Shown one piece after another: positions 8,417 to 16,491 of a stretch of 53,138 nucleotides of DNA. Origin of the DNA: a virus; IMG/VR virus record IMGVR_UViG_3300017737_001433, positions 1 to 53,138 of that record; one strand, given 5' to 3'. The notes under the pieces are model-generated. The model was not told the origin of the DNA. It worked only from the letters and a program-made list of their open reading frames with translations, and made no database searches. Position numbers and translations under genes: made by a program. Numbering within the stretch: the stretch's first letter is position 1; every line of letters starts with the position of its first letter.

Positions 8417-9001
8417 TCAACCAACTAGGTATTCGTATACATTTTTCCAACCCTTCATTAGAGGGTACTTCTCAGATTTCATGTTGTAACCGTGTTCCAT
8501 GACAATAGAGTCCAGACCGAACTGGTCTCCAGCGTCTGCGTTCTCAACCTTGTCTTCGACCCAAGTGTATCCGGTACCTTCGTATTCCTTCAGGACTTCA
8601 TCCTTGTCTGCCCCAGTGTCAAGGTAAATGAACTTCTCAAACGCAGTCTCACCAAATAACTTTCTGATGTTCATGGTTCGTAACTTCTGTGCGTTCTCGT
8701 TCTTACTTAGACTTGTGATCAGGTGAAAGACATAACCATGTTCTTCGTGAAGTTTCCTCACATATTGGATCGCGTCTCGTAGGGGTGGGATAAAACCGAC
8801 AGCCGCACTCTCGTTGAACTCTCGAACTAGTTTCTTAGACTCTGGTTTAGTAAGTCCCGCATAGATTTCGTGGATGCTGTAGGCATTCTTGTTAATAACC
8901 TCATATCCCTTCTCAGTCATCCAGACATCGAATGCGTATCCCCAGTTCAACAGGACACCGTCAGCATCGGTCAGTATGACTTTGTGGTATTGATCGAGCA
9001 C
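8417..9001 (-). CDS. HAD-superfamily hydrolase (nucleotidase-like)
   Basis: A 194-residue protein with HAD motif I ILTDADGVLLNW (nucleophile Asp near residue 11) and motif II HLITSLSKN; a late acidic stretch (TWVEDKVENADAG) fits motif IV. The size resembles phage 5'(3')-deoxyribonucleotidase-like proteins, which remove phosphate from nucleotides, but sugar phosphatases look similar. It has its own sigma70-type promoter just upstream. Confidence 0.72.
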   Translation of the reverse strand: MLDQYHKVILTDADGVLLNWGYAFDVWMTEKGYEVINKNAYSIHEIYAGLTKPESKKLVREFNESAAVGFIPPLRDAIQYVRKLHEEHGYVFHLITSLSKNENAQKLRTMNIRKLFGETAFEKFIYLDTGADKDEVLKEYEGTGYTWVEDKVENADAGDQFGLDSIVMEHGYNMKSEKYPLMKGWKNVYEYLVG

Positions 9002-9031
9002 TTTTACTCCTTACTTCTCGATTATGTTGCT

Positions 9032-9060
9032 ATTATAACAACATGTGTAGGATTTGTCAA
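9032..9060 (-). promoter_or_regulatory. Sigma70-type promoter before the HAD gene
   Basis: Minus strand: -35 TTGACA at 9055-9060, exact 17-nt spacer, -10 TATAAT at 9032-9037. The predicted start is about 25 nt before the HAD ATG. Confidence 0.85.
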
Positions 9061-9063
9061 GTG

Positions 9064-9933
9064 CTAAATGTACTTAAATAGATCCATTTTGTGATGTTTC
9101 AACATCTCTACTTTGTTGCCACCACCTGTATAGTGGAGGAAGTTTTGGTCTCTCCACTTGTCGTAGGCACTCATAGCACCATCACCATAGTCTCCATGCC
9201 AGTCGCGATAGTGAGTAGGGGTATCATTCCATGTCTGATCAAGACCCAGAACCGAGAATCCATGTTTGACTAACTGGCCTGAGATCCAAGGTTGATCGTT
9301 GTTTAACCAGTACGGAGTATTGTGTTCAATACCATCCTGTACATAGTCATACCAAGGATCGAATACTTCCCTTGCTTTGTGACGAGCCTCTCTAGACCAT
9401 ATTAAGACACCAGTATTAAGTGTAGCGATACATGAAGGTCTCTGTGGAGGACTTGTGGGTACTACTGGTATATTGTTACGAGCATACTTCTCTTCGATCA
9501 GGATTCGTTGCTTATCGTCATAATCCCAAGTATTGTATCCACCTGACTGATCCGTGCGTATGTCCGATTCATAGACACCACAGACATCATAATCGCCAGC
9601 GAGGTCAAAGATATTCTCTTCAGTGTTACATATGATATCAGCGTCAACAAACAACACTTGATCAAAATTATCGTAGAGAGGATCATAAATCACACGTAGG
9701 CATTCAAAGAGCAACACCGAGTTACCCGACTTATCAGCGGTATAGACTTGTTTCTTAGAATAGTGATGGACAGCATCTATTTTTTCAGCATAGATTGAAA
9801 AAGATTCCGCAGATAGATCTGCTGTCTTTCTGTACAAATCACTCCTATTACCATCACGGCCATATTCAGGGACTTTACCACGAGCCTCGGTGTCCTCGTT
9901 GGTAACCATATATTGGAAAATTGCGTTTTTCAC
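9064..9933 (-). CDS. GT8-like glycosyltransferase
   Basis: A 289-residue protein with a D-x-D metal motif in LFVDADIICN (near residue 97) and conserved-looking QPWISGQLVKHG and LHYTGGGNK segments. It resembles nucleotide-diphospho-sugar transferases and is a distant relative of the gene at 1928. It overlaps the M15 peptidase stop/start (ATGA), so it is read from the endolysin/PhoH side, and it ends just before the HAD promoter. Confidence 0.65.
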   Translation of the reverse strand: MKNAIFQYMVTNEDTEARGKVPEYGRDGNRSDLYRKTADLSAESFSIYAEKIDAVHHYSKKQVYTADKSGNSVLLFECLRVIYDPLYDNFDQVLFVDADIICNTEENIFDLAGDYDVCGVYESDIRTDQSGGYNTWDYDDKQRILIEEKYARNNIPVVPTSPPQRPSCIATLNTGVLIWSREARHKAREVFDPWYDYVQDGIEHNTPYWLNNDQPWISGQLVKHGFSVLGLDQTWNDTPTHYRDWHGDYGDGAMSAYDKWRDQNFLHYTGGGNKVEMLKHHKMDLFKYI

Positions 9934-10391
9934 TCAGGCAAACCAGTGGTATATCGGGTTGCGCCTTCATGACGGGTAGCAGTCAGACATTGGTTCCGGT
10001 TATCATCACCAGCCCAACTGACATGTATCCAACCAGATGATGGATCACCTTCCTCGTAGAACTCAGAGATCAACTGATCAAACTCTAGGTTATCTCTGAT
10101 CCACTGTGCGACCACAAGGTTATCAGACCCATCACACTCAAAGTCTACTGCTTGTCCCTTGGAGTGTTGAGATCTGGGTGACCCTCCGATTGCTTCGTTG
10201 AGTGCAGGAGAACGATATCCAGATGTGATACGAGTCACCCCGAACTCTTCCCGCACTGCCTGTACGACATTCTCGAACAGTGCCTTGGCACTCTCTAGAT
10301 GATCACCTTCAGGGGTGTTATTGATACCCAGACGAGTCGCTGTCTGAGACTTGGTATATTCTTTTAACGAAAAGTTTTTACTTAGGTTCAT
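9930..10391 (-). CDS. M15-family peptidoglycan peptidase (endolysin)
   Basis: A 153-residue protein matching peptidase M15A (D-Ala-D-Ala/L,D-carboxypeptidase-like). The TSGYRSPALNEAIGG segment precedes the zinc ligands in SQHSKGQAVDFE (His76, Asp83) and WIHVSW (His123). Such enzymes cut the peptide part of peptidoglycan and serve as endolysins or tail-associated lysins. No signal peptide is seen, so release would need a holin. The holin/spanin genes lie 10 kb away, which is odd for a lysis cassette but not unusual in T4-like phages. Confidence 0.85.
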   Translation of the reverse strand: MNLSKNFSLKEYTKSQTATRLGINNTPEGDHLESAKALFENVVQAVREEFGVTRITSGYRSPALNEAIGGSPRSQHSKGQAVDFECDGSDNLVVAQWIRDNLEFDQLISEFYEEGDPSSGWIHVSWAGDDNRNQCLTATRHEGATRYTTGLPE

Positions 10392-11077
10392 TTGATCTTA
10401 CCTCTCTCTACCATTTCCTTAGTCATTATATAGTCTCGCACGAAGTCTGACCTTACAATGTCGGGCCATCCGAACTCAACGGTGGTAAAGTTATTCATGA
10501 CTTCCATGATGTTCATGAAGTGTAGTATGCCGTTCTTATCGGTTTCTTTACCTAGATCTGACTGATAGTAATCACCACTAAAGATGATACGACTGTTACG
10601 TCCCACTCGTGTAATTATAGAGTCCAACTCGTGGAAGGTCAGGTTCTGCATCTCGTCCACAATGATAATAGTATCATCCAAAGTGACACCCCGTATGAAC
10701 GAGGTTGACATAAAGTTGATGACACCTTGTTTCTCTAGGTTTTCGTATGCACCGCTCTCATTGAACAGTTCAGTACAGACCGCACGATAGGGTGAGGTAT
10801 AGGCATCAACCTTCTCTTCAATAGAGCCAGGCAGATAACCCATCTCTCTGGTGGGGACTACACTTCTTACGATAACAAGTTTGTCTTGGGAATAGGACTT
10901 ATCAAGAACATCCTGTAGTGCGAGATACATTCCTATGAAGGTCTTACCTGTGCCAGCGGAACCACATAAAACGAGATGATCTTGTTCGTTCCATGCGTCA
11001 TACGCAGTTTTTTGATTTGCCGTTATGGGATCGTATTTCAAAAGATGTTCAATACGAAGGCGTCTCATTTGACTCAT
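10388..11077 (-). CDS. phoH: PhoH-like P-loop ATPase
   Basis: A 229-residue protein with Walker A CGSAGTGKT (residues 38-46) and Walker B TIIIVDEMQN near 136. TSFIRGVTLDDT and the late GDYYQSDLG segment are typical of the PhoH helicase-like domain. PhoH is widespread in marine phages; it is a P-loop ATPase of uncertain role, possibly in RNA or phosphate-stress metabolism. Genes on both sides overlap by 4 nt. Confidence 0.9.
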   Translation of the reverse strand: MSQMRRLRIEHLLKYDPITANQKTAYDAWNEQDHLVLCGSAGTGKTFIGMYLALQDVLDKSYSQDKLVIVRSVVPTREMGYLPGSIEEKVDAYTSPYRAVCTELFNESGAYENLEKQGVINFMSTSFIRGVTLDDTIIIVDEMQNLTFHELDSIITRVGRNSRIIFSGDYYQSDLGKETDKNGILHFMNIMEVMNNFTTVEFGWPDIVRSDFVRDYIMTKEMVERGKIK

Positions 11078-11310
11078 TGTTTAATGTTACTTCCTCGACC
11101 AGAACCTTTTTCGATGTTACTCATTAGGTTTTTCCAGTCTCCCGATGTTTTATTGATTATATTACCTGTGTGGGTAACAAGGGCGGGTGCACCAATGCGT
11201 TGTTGCCAGTCAGGGCCCAACTCATCTAGACGTTTTTGTAGACGGGAGTAGGAACACATACATTCCTCCATCTCACCAGTTTCTTTGTTTACAATTGTGT
11301 AAAACGGCAT
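11074..11310 (-). CDS. Small FmdB-like phage protein
   Basis: 78 residues from the ATG at 11310 (MPFYTIVNKETGEMEE), which has a GGAGA site 10 nt upstream; the TTG at 11325 is a weaker start. The layout, a short N-terminal sheet and a C-terminal WKNLMSNIEKGSGRGS tail, resembles the small regulatory/FmdB-like proteins of marine myoviruses, but the usual zinc cysteines are reduced to one C-x-C. It probably binds nucleic acid or protein. Function unknown. Confidence 0.55.
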   Translation of the reverse strand: MPFYTIVNKETGEMEECMCSYSRLQKRLDELGPDWQQRIGAPALVTHTGNIINKTSGDWKNLMSNIEKGSGRGSNIKQ

Positions 11311-11333
11311 ATTTTCATTCTCCAAAGTGACGA

Positions 11334-11352
11334 GGGGGCGATGAACGCCCCC
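11334..11352 (-). other. Strong GC hairpin in the leader between two small genes
   Basis: A perfect 7-bp inverted repeat, GGGGGCG-ATGAA-CGCCCCC, in the 65-nt gap before the FmdB-like gene. No T run follows on either strand, so it is not a classical terminator. It may be a processing or mRNA-stability element, or an attenuator for the downstream phoH-endolysin genes. Confidence 0.55.
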
Positions 11353-11375
11353 ACGAGATAAATCACCTACCTTAT

Positions 11376-11543
11376 CTATGCTAAGATTGTTTCTTCGTAA
11401 TCGGCAATAGTTTGACTAAGGAACGCCTTTTTCATCGATAACTTGTGAGCAAGATTGTCTCTGCCTTTTTTCTTGAGACGGTGAATGTAATTATCAAGTT
11501 CACGGCTGTCGTTCTTTAATCGCTCTATTTGGTTTGTCGGCAT
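11376..11543 (-). CDS. Small basic helical protein, 55 aa
   Basis: A 55-residue frame (MPTNQIERLKNDSRELDNYI, then HRLKKKGRDNLAHKL and further) with a GGAG ribosome site 8 nt before ATG 11543. It is highly charged and predicted all-helical. Its form resembles a small conserved protein of T4-like marine phages. It fills the only sizeable gap between 11310 and 11582. Confidence 0.6.
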   Translation of the reverse strand: MPTNQIERLKNDSRELDNYIHRLKKKGRDNLAHKLSMKKAFLSQTIADYEETILA

Positions 11544-11581
11544 AAATGCGCTCCTGTTATTATTGAAATAACATAACGAAG

Positions 11582-12004
11582 TTAAGATAGTAGGGTGGGA
11601 AATGCCTCCTCAACTATCTTTTTAGTCAATCCTTTGACCGGAGGTTTCTTATCCTTCATTGCAAGAACGATCAGTGCGTCCTCTGCATGGATACTCTCCA
11701 ATAATTGTATGAATTTGGTTTCTGTTTTAATTTTACCCAGTTCTGAATTTCTCGCACCTTCCACAAAATCACCGAACTGTCGGTGAAGTTTAAGTAGGGT
11801 GCTGGGAGTAGATTCAGGACGGTTGGGGGTATACGGTGGTTTGCCTTCAGGTAAAGCAAACTTTAGTCGCTCGTCAAAACAACCCCGAACAACGTCTTTG
11901 ACGGCTGGAATGGAATCTCCCATCTCTTTGAGAAAGGTGATCTTGTCTTTCCGGTTGGTTAATTTTGTGAAATCTTCAAAGATCTCAAACACTTCTTTCT
12001 GCAT
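11582..12004 (-). CDS. Conserved phage protein (DUF6433-like)
   Basis: A 140-residue soluble protein, mostly helical, with GKPPYTPNRPESTP in the middle and a lysine-rich KDKKPPVKGLTKKIVEEAFP end. The pattern resembles a protein family common in T4-like marine phages (DUF6433, from memory). An AGAGGAA ribosome site lies 6-7 nt before ATG 12004. Function unknown. The neighbours are replication-support and small early genes. Confidence 0.6.
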   Translation of the reverse strand: MQKEVFEIFEDFTKLTNRKDKITFLKEMGDSIPAVKDVVRGCFDERLKFALPEGKPPYTPNRPESTPSTLLKLHRQFGDFVEGARNSELGKIKTETKFIQLLESIHAEDALIVLAMKDKKPPVKGLTKKIVEEAFPTLLS

Positions 12005-12044
12005 AAGGTTCCTCTTATGATATTATATATACGCAGAAGGATCT

Positions 12045-12227
12045 CTAAACACCAAAATATTCGCGAAATTCTTGGACTTCTTGTTCCCATTCCACGACTT
12101 CAAACGTCCAATGTGCGACACCTTCTGCGTTTTCGCACTCTTCTGCTATCTCCAACTGCTTCTTTGCTTCATTCAGGATTGTCCCAAGACCTTCCAAACG
12201 TTCAGCAATTTCTTCGGTTGTCATCAT
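12045..12227 (-). CDS. Small acidic coiled-coil protein
   Basis: 60 residues from ATG 12227 (MMTTEEIAERLEGLGTIL). Acidic, with heptad-like leucines and a WEQEVQEFREYFGV end. It could be one long helix. A second ATG lies 3 nt further on. No homologous function recognised; a small early protein is likely. Confidence 0.5.
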   Translation of the reverse strand: MMTTEEIAERLEGLGTILNEAKKQLEIAEECENAEGVAHWTFEVVEWEQEVQEFREYFGV

Positions 12228-12234
12228 TATATAG

Positions 12235-12405
12235 TCATTCCTTACGCTCCATCCATGCCTTAAAGACAGCACGAGCTTTGTTTTTTTCCAGACCGAACTC
12301 TTCGGTCAAATAACGAGGGGCACCAAACATATTCATCTGACCCGACTCACGCAGAGCGTCCAGAATACCGAAGAAGAACTCGTCCATGCTTATTTCTTTT
12401 GTCAT
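12235..12405 (-). CDS. Small conserved phage protein, 56 aa
   Basis: 56 residues from ATG 12405 (MTKEISMDEFFFGILDALRE). The segments FFFGILDALRESGQMNMFG and a following FGLEKNKARAVFKAW resemble a small helix-turn-helix-like protein widespread in marine phages. The start forms a TAATG overlap with a membrane microprotein gene. Function unknown; DNA binding is possible. Confidence 0.6.
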   Translation of the reverse strand: MTKEISMDEFFFGILDALRESGQMNMFGAPRYLTEEFGLEKNKARAVFKAWMERKE

Positions 12406-12494
12406 TAGATTATCCCATTGATGTAAAGTATTGACAGGGGGGCTACTATCCATAACCCCGCGATTAACCATTCCAATCGACCCCACTCTCTCAT
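12405..12494 (-). CDS. Single-pass membrane microprotein, 29 aa
   Basis: A 29-residue frame, MREWGRLEWLIAGLWIVAPL followed by SILYINGII, with one transmembrane segment. It starts in an ATGA overlap with the 12491 gene and ends in a TAATG overlap with the 12235 gene, so translation is coupled on both sides. That double coupling is good evidence that it is expressed. Function unknown. Confidence 0.6.
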   Translation of the reverse strand: MREWGRLEWLIAGLWIVAPLSILYINGII

Positions 12495-12877
12495 GCGTAC
12501 ACCTTTATGTAAGTGTAGTGACTTCTGTGGAAGTAGTCGGTCATTATGTCATCTTTACAGAAGTACTTGGGGCCTTTCATGGCCTCGACCAACTCGTTGA
12601 AGAACCCTTCATACTTGCCGTAACGTTCAGTCCAATATTCGTTGACATCCAATCCCCATCGGGCGGCATCTTCCTTGATCTCTTTAGCACGACCAGCAGG
12701 GTTTTTCAAACCCGTAGTCCTGACATACTCTTCAACGATCTCAGTACCACCCTTGATCTTTACGACCAAACCGCTGTGGTGTTGAACACCGATAGTACCT
12801 TTGAACCCGTACTTCTTCAACACTGCTTTGATCGCAGGAGCAAGTTCTTTCTTCATTTCTTGACTAACGTAGGCCAT
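12491..12877 (-). CDS. Conserved early phage protein
   Basis: A 128-residue protein with an N-terminal helix (MAYVSQEMKKELAPAIKAVL) followed by KKYGFKGTIGVQHHSGLVV. This N-terminal pattern is common in phage early proteins of unknown function. Later segments are rich in Tyr, Trp and Asn. It has its own strong promoter and a leader shared with two other early genes. Confidence 0.65.
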   Translation of the reverse strand: MAYVSQEMKKELAPAIKAVLKKYGFKGTIGVQHHSGLVVKIKGGTEIVEEYVRTTGLKNPAGRAKEIKEDAARWGLDVNEYWTERYGKYEGFFNELVEAMKGPKYFCKDDIMTDYFHRSHYTYIKVYA

Positions 12878-12884
12878 TTCTCAG

Positions 12885-12938
12885 TTCCTTTCTCAGTTTC
12901 AATACAAGTATTATACACCCTGTATCAGAGATTGTCAA
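12885..12938 (-). promoter_or_regulatory. Sigma70 promoter with conserved early leader (copy 1)
   Basis: -35 TTGACA (12933-12938), spacer 17, -10 TATAAT (12910-12915). The -35 overlaps the TGA stop of the upstream gene. From the -10 to the AAAGGAA ribosome site (12885-12915) the leader is nearly identical to those at 36387-36417 and 44469-44499. Confidence 0.88.
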
Positions 12939-13912
12939 GGGCTTTTTTGAATTTTTTTCATTATTTCTTCAAAACCTTCAAACATTCTGTTGCCAAAGAA
13001 CTTCATATTCAGATCCTCTTCCCATGAGGTGTGCGTATCAGTGTGCCATTTTCCCTCATGAGGGAAGATAGACAGAGTTTCTGAGAAGTATTGACCCCAC
13101 TCCATCATACAGTCTACTATCATCTCCATCGTATCGTCCTCAAACGCATATATGGAGTCTAACTTCATCAGTCGAGGTAGATATCGTTTGACGGACAACC
13201 GTGATATCTCAGGGCCAAACAAAGACGGTGATGCAAATGTCAATGAGTTCAGAGACTTGGCAGACATTAGTGCTGGTAGGATATTCCGTTCAAAGGCACC
13301 CTTGTGGTGGTATGACAGAGGGTATCCTGTCCTTCTATTGCGATAATAAGGAATGAACTCCTCAACGTTCTCTAGGCACTGCTTGTGAGTTACCCTCATA
13401 CCTTCAAATGGATTCTCTTCTCGTTTCCAGAACTTGTCACTACGGATAAACGCATAATCATCTTCAGTCACTTCCCACGGTTGGATATCATCTGTATCAG
13501 GTGGCAGTTGTGTTGCGTCTATGATATTGCGGATACTAGTAGATCCATTCAGATAGATCTCATACGCAGGATTGTGTTCAAAGTACTTCTCGTGAAACCT
13601 TCGCGAAGCCTCATCAAAGTATTCTATCCTATTTACAGGTAACCTGTCAAGGTCTTTTTCGTCCAAACCTTGAGTTCTGCCTTCCCACATAGTATCAGGA
13701 ATGATCCATAAAGGAACTCCTAACTCAAGACACGCGAACATGGCTGCCAGTTGAACCACCCCGTTCTTAGGTATGATGATGGTGGTGACCTGACCCTTTG
13801 ATACACCATTCTGTATCAGAAGATGTTTGAACTGATTAATGATTTCACAAAACTCATCTTTAGAACTTCCATCTATAAGAATGGCGTCATTTATAACATT
13901 ACGATTGATCAT
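12935..13912 (-). CDS. Divergent adenylating-enzyme-like protein
   Basis: A 325-residue protein whose N-terminal part (TTIIIPKNGVVQLAAMFACL then ELGVPLWIIPD) parallels the adenylation-fold protein encoded at 14722 (VTISMMKVDVNHVGAIFACA, EMGLRVFILD). I therefore read it as a degenerate paralogue of an AMP-forming ligase. The serine/glycine-rich ATP loop (TSGTTGPSK type) is missing, so catalysis is doubtful. A GxS-like HKGAFERNILPALMSAKS region remains. It may be a partner or scaffold for the active ligase. It overlaps the SGNH gene by 14 nt. Confidence 0.45.
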   Translation of the reverse strand: MINRNVINDAILIDGSSKDEFCEIINQFKHLLIQNGVSKGQVTTIIIPKNGVVQLAAMFACLELGVPLWIIPDTMWEGRTQGLDEKDLDRLPVNRIEYFDEASRRFHEKYFEHNPAYEIYLNGSTSIRNIIDATQLPPDTDDIQPWEVTEDDYAFIRSDKFWKREENPFEGMRVTHKQCLENVEEFIPYYRNRRTGYPLSYHHKGAFERNILPALMSAKSLNSLTFASPSLFGPEISRLSVKRYLPRLMKLDSIYAFEDDTMEMIVDCMMEWGQYFSETLSIFPHEGKWHTDTHTSWEEDLNMKFFGNRMFEGFEEIMKKIQKSP

Positions 13913-14744
13913 CTTTTTTTATTTTACCGCAGATGTAATAAAGATATTCCGCAAATTCAGTATGCGCCTGTTCGTCGGGGTGACCGCCCGGATACCAGTC
14001 TCTAGGTTCTTGGAATTCTTTGAGTGTCATGTCATAGTCACCAAGACCAATCCGATTTTCTTGACGCAGGAGGTTCAGTGATTCTGATGTCCAATCGCGC
14101 CACTGGTGGACTTGTTTACTTGTCCTTTGACCTGCATTTTTGACCCTAGTGCTTATCTTCATATATTCCGATCTAATATGAGAATGGAATACACCTTGCA
14201 TGATCGTAATGCCCATACCATCACATAAAGCTTGGAGTGCTACCATATTACTCAGTAGATGGGTATACCCAGTAGCAAAGGCAGATCTTATCGCAGTGAT
14301 AGTTCTTGCTTGTCTGCCAAATGTATTGTGATAATTGTATATAGCATCATTACAATGTATTAGAGATAACTCCTTGCTCATAGATAATGTAACATCATTT
14401 TGTCTGCGTTCATGCCACTGGGTCATGGATATATGGGGGAAAACTTCTGCCGCATCAACATCACGATCCTTGATCTCAAGCATTGTTTCTTTTCTTAGTG
14501 GATCAGACCATAAAACCATTACATTAGTTACGTTACGAGTCTTAGAATGTTTTACCAGATAGTCTACGGTATCACGAAAAATCTTTTCATTACCGCTACC
14601 GCAGTTGGCAATGTTGTCATAGTCTAACCCCAGTTTACCTGCTAGTTGGTCAGCCCAAGTAAGATGCCAGTGAGTCATCGGTAACTCATAACACCCCTCC
14701 AATTCATCACCAAAAGTGAAACTACATCCGTTTACTAATAACAC
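13899..14744 (-). CDS. SGNH/GDSL-hydrolase-like protein
   Basis: A 281-residue protein with a GTG start at 14744 and an AAGGGGA ribosome site 7 nt upstream. The N-terminus LLVNGCSFTFGDELEG matches block I of SGNH hydrolases (Gly-Cys/Asp-Ser). CGSGNEKIFRDTV resembles block II (Gly-Ser-Gly-Asn), and a late DWYPGGHPDEQAH carries the D-x-x-H block V. These enzymes remove or transfer acyl groups. Flanking adenylation-type genes overlap by 14-23 nt, so the three probably act on one acyl or aminoacyl substrate. Confidence 0.72.
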   Translation of the reverse strand: MLLVNGCSFTFGDELEGCYELPMTHWHLTWADQLAGKLGLDYDNIANCGSGNEKIFRDTVDYLVKHSKTRNVTNVMVLWSDPLRKETMLEIKDRDVDAAEVFPHISMTQWHERRQNDVTLSMSKELSLIHCNDAIYNYHNTFGRQARTITAIRSAFATGYTHLLSNMVALQALCDGMGITIMQGVFHSHIRSEYMKISTRVKNAGQRTSKQVHQWRDWTSESLNLLRQENRIGLGDYDMTLKEFQEPRDWYPGGHPDEQAHTEFAEYLYYICGKIKKDDQS

Positions 14745-15963
14745 TTAAATGTCCCCTTAACTGCTCATGATTGATCTTTGTATCCTGAAAGAATGGTGTT
14801 ATATCAAAACCATCGGGGATATCGATCTGTGTATCTCTTTCTCTATTTAGTATGTAACGACCTTCTAGAAATGAAATATCGTCATCAATATACCGAGGTT
14901 TATCCCACCACTCATGCTCTATCTGTAAAAAAGATCTTCGAGTATTAGGATGATTTCTTATACTAACCTCATAAAAGTCATCCGGTAACACACCAAGACT
15001 ATTGGGAAACATCTCAGTATCAGCTTTCACAAGGTTTACTAATAGTGGAATGGCGGTATCAATACTACCGTAATGTGACTGAAAACAAACATTATGTTTC
15101 TTTGCTAGTTCAACAAACTCCTCATCCAATACAAACCCAGACATATTGATATTCAGTCTGCTTCGGAAAGGCAAAGGGAATGAGTCGAGGAAGTCGTATA
15201 GTGTACTCTTGTTTGGTATCATAATATGAGTAGCACCAAATTCATATATCCCTTGCAACCCTCTTAGGTAGGATGTTGATTCTTCATGAGAATCATCGTG
15301 ACCAATTGAAAAGGTTTTGTGCATATCACTACCGAAACCACGATGCATGGCCATAAGACTAGGTAGTAGTGAGGTGAGCATGGCAGAGGCGTGGTGTAGA
15401 TTTCTAGAGTGAATCACTCGCGAATGTCGGGTGAATCCAAATATCTTTATATTTCTTTTGGCAATAGCCACTACCTCTTTATGAGAGAATGTGACTGGTT
15501 TGGATGGCCCAGTCGTTCCTGATGTGGAACTGACCAGAAAGGGATCATCCTCATACACGGGTGCTGCCTGAAAGAACTTATATTGAGTCGGAGACTCCGC
15601 ATCAATACCAACTCCACCATACAGTCTCATCATCTCATCATGTAGACCATTATAGATGGTAGTAGTATCCTCGGCAGAACTGTAGATGTAGTAATCGGAC
15701 GGGCCGTGGAGTGCAAGTTTAGTAAACGGTAACGACTCTTTAGTTGCAGGACTATCCAGTATGAATACTCTCAGTCCCATCTCAGCACATGCAAATATTG
15801 CACCCACATGATTGACATCAACTTTCATCATCGATATCGTAACAAGATCACCCTTCTTTGCGCCAGCATCAAACAATCGCCATTTCATCTGATTTATATG
15901 CGGGTCGATTTCGTTGTTATCAAACTCATCGCATATGAGGTTACGATCTAATATGCTTTGCAT
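14722..15963 (-). CDS. AMP-forming ligase (acyl-CoA synthetase/adenylation family)
   Basis: A 413-residue protein with the core A3 ATP-binding loop SSTSGTTGPSKP at residues 145-156. HKEVVAIAKRNIKIFGF follows, with a GSIDTAIPLL segment in the A5 region. The compact C-terminus has a short D-x-R-type hinge near ILNRERDTQIDIP. Such enzymes activate a carboxylic acid as acyl-AMP. At about 410 residues it is shorter than free acyl-CoA synthetases (500-600), as in stand-alone activators. The substrate is unknown; a lipid, sugar acid or amino acid are all possible. Confidence 0.72.
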   Translation of the reverse strand: MQSILDRNLICDEFDNNEIDPHINQMKWRLFDAGAKKGDLVTISMMKVDVNHVGAIFACAEMGLRVFILDSPATKESLPFTKLALHGPSDYYIYSSAEDTTTIYNGLHDEMMRLYGGVGIDAESPTQYKFFQAAPVYEDDPFLVSSTSGTTGPSKPVTFSHKEVVAIAKRNIKIFGFTRHSRVIHSRNLHHASAMLTSLLPSLMAMHRGFGSDMHKTFSIGHDDSHEESTSYLRGLQGIYEFGATHIMIPNKSTLYDFLDSFPLPFRSRLNINMSGFVLDEEFVELAKKHNVCFQSHYGSIDTAIPLLVNLVKADTEMFPNSLGVLPDDFYEVSIRNHPNTRRSFLQIEHEWWDKPRYIDDDISFLEGRYILNRERDTQIDIPDGFDITPFFQDTKINHEQLRGHLSVISKRM

Positions 15964-16345
15964 GAATTTTGCATCCTATAAACTCATTGTAGTATTCATC
16001 ACTCAATAGAACATCGTATTGGAATTGTAGTTTTGCTTCGTAGTACGAACACTCACCTTTGGTACGACACAGTCTTAGAACCTCTCTACGGAACTCCTGA
16101 CCCCCTTCTACGAGGGTTTTTACCTGTTCTGACGAACCATAGTAGTCACGCCAGTCCGATTGGACTCGTGTTCTTTTGCGTCTTTTTCTTGTTTTCGTAA
16201 CAGGGAGTATCTTGGGTTTCCAGAAGAACTTCTTACCAATATACTTTTTACCAGTGTTTAACTCAGTCAAGCAGTAGACGAATCCTTGGTAGGGTTCCAA
16301 GAACTCGTCTTCTGGCTCAAACTCTTTACCTTCGTACATCCACAT
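15941..16345 (-). CDS. GIY-YIG-like endonuclease family protein
   Basis: 134 residues from the ATG at 16345. FVYCLTELNTGKKYIGKKFF places a Tyr and a YIGK as in the GIY-YIG nuclease core (the first motif is FVY instead of GIY). A basic KTRKRRKRTR patch and a central WRDYYGSS segment follow. Related proteins are frequent in T4-like marine phages. A GTG at 16381 could give a longer N-terminus, but a weak late-type box CATATATA lies exactly 5 nt before ATG 16345. It overlaps the ligase gene by 23 nt. Confidence 0.62.
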   Translation of the reverse strand: MWMYEGKEFEPEDEFLEPYQGFVYCLTELNTGKKYIGKKFFWKPKILPVTKTRKRRKRTRVQSDWRDYYGSSEQVKTLVEGGQEFRREVLRLCRTKGECSYYEAKLQFQYDVLLSDEYYNEFIGCKIHAKHIRS

Positions 16346-16359
16346 GAAGGTATATATGC

Positions 16360-16491
16360 TTAGTCTATAGTGACTCCACACATAGGACAGTATTGGGGTT
16401 CCTCCTCACTGTCCTTTACTATAACCTCCACTTCAGTCTCACAGAGATTACACTCTAGTACAAAGATTGGGAGTTCATCATCCTCTATCAT
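16360..16491 (-). CDS. Small zinc-ribbon protein, 43 aa
   Basis: A 43-residue frame starting MIEDDELPIFVLECNLCETE. Two C-x2-C pairs, Cys14/Cys17 and Cys35/Cys38 (CPMC), form a complete zinc ribbon. The ATG overlaps the nrdB stop (ATGA), so its translation is coupled to nrdB. Similar small acidic zinc-ribbon genes sit beside nucleotide genes in marine T4-like phages. A nucleic-acid or protein-binding role is likely. Confidence 0.7.
   Translation of the reverse strand: MIEDDELPIFVLECNLCETEVEVIVKDSEEEPQYCPMCGVTID

Noticed and set aside
12431-12448. Plus-strand TTGACA near TACTAT
   Set aside because: Spacing is too short for a sigma70 promoter and no plus-strand gene follows.
12935-13912. Frameshifted remnant of the 14722 ligase
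   Set aside because: It has a full-length open frame and its own ATG; it is better read as a diverged paralogue than as a broken gene.
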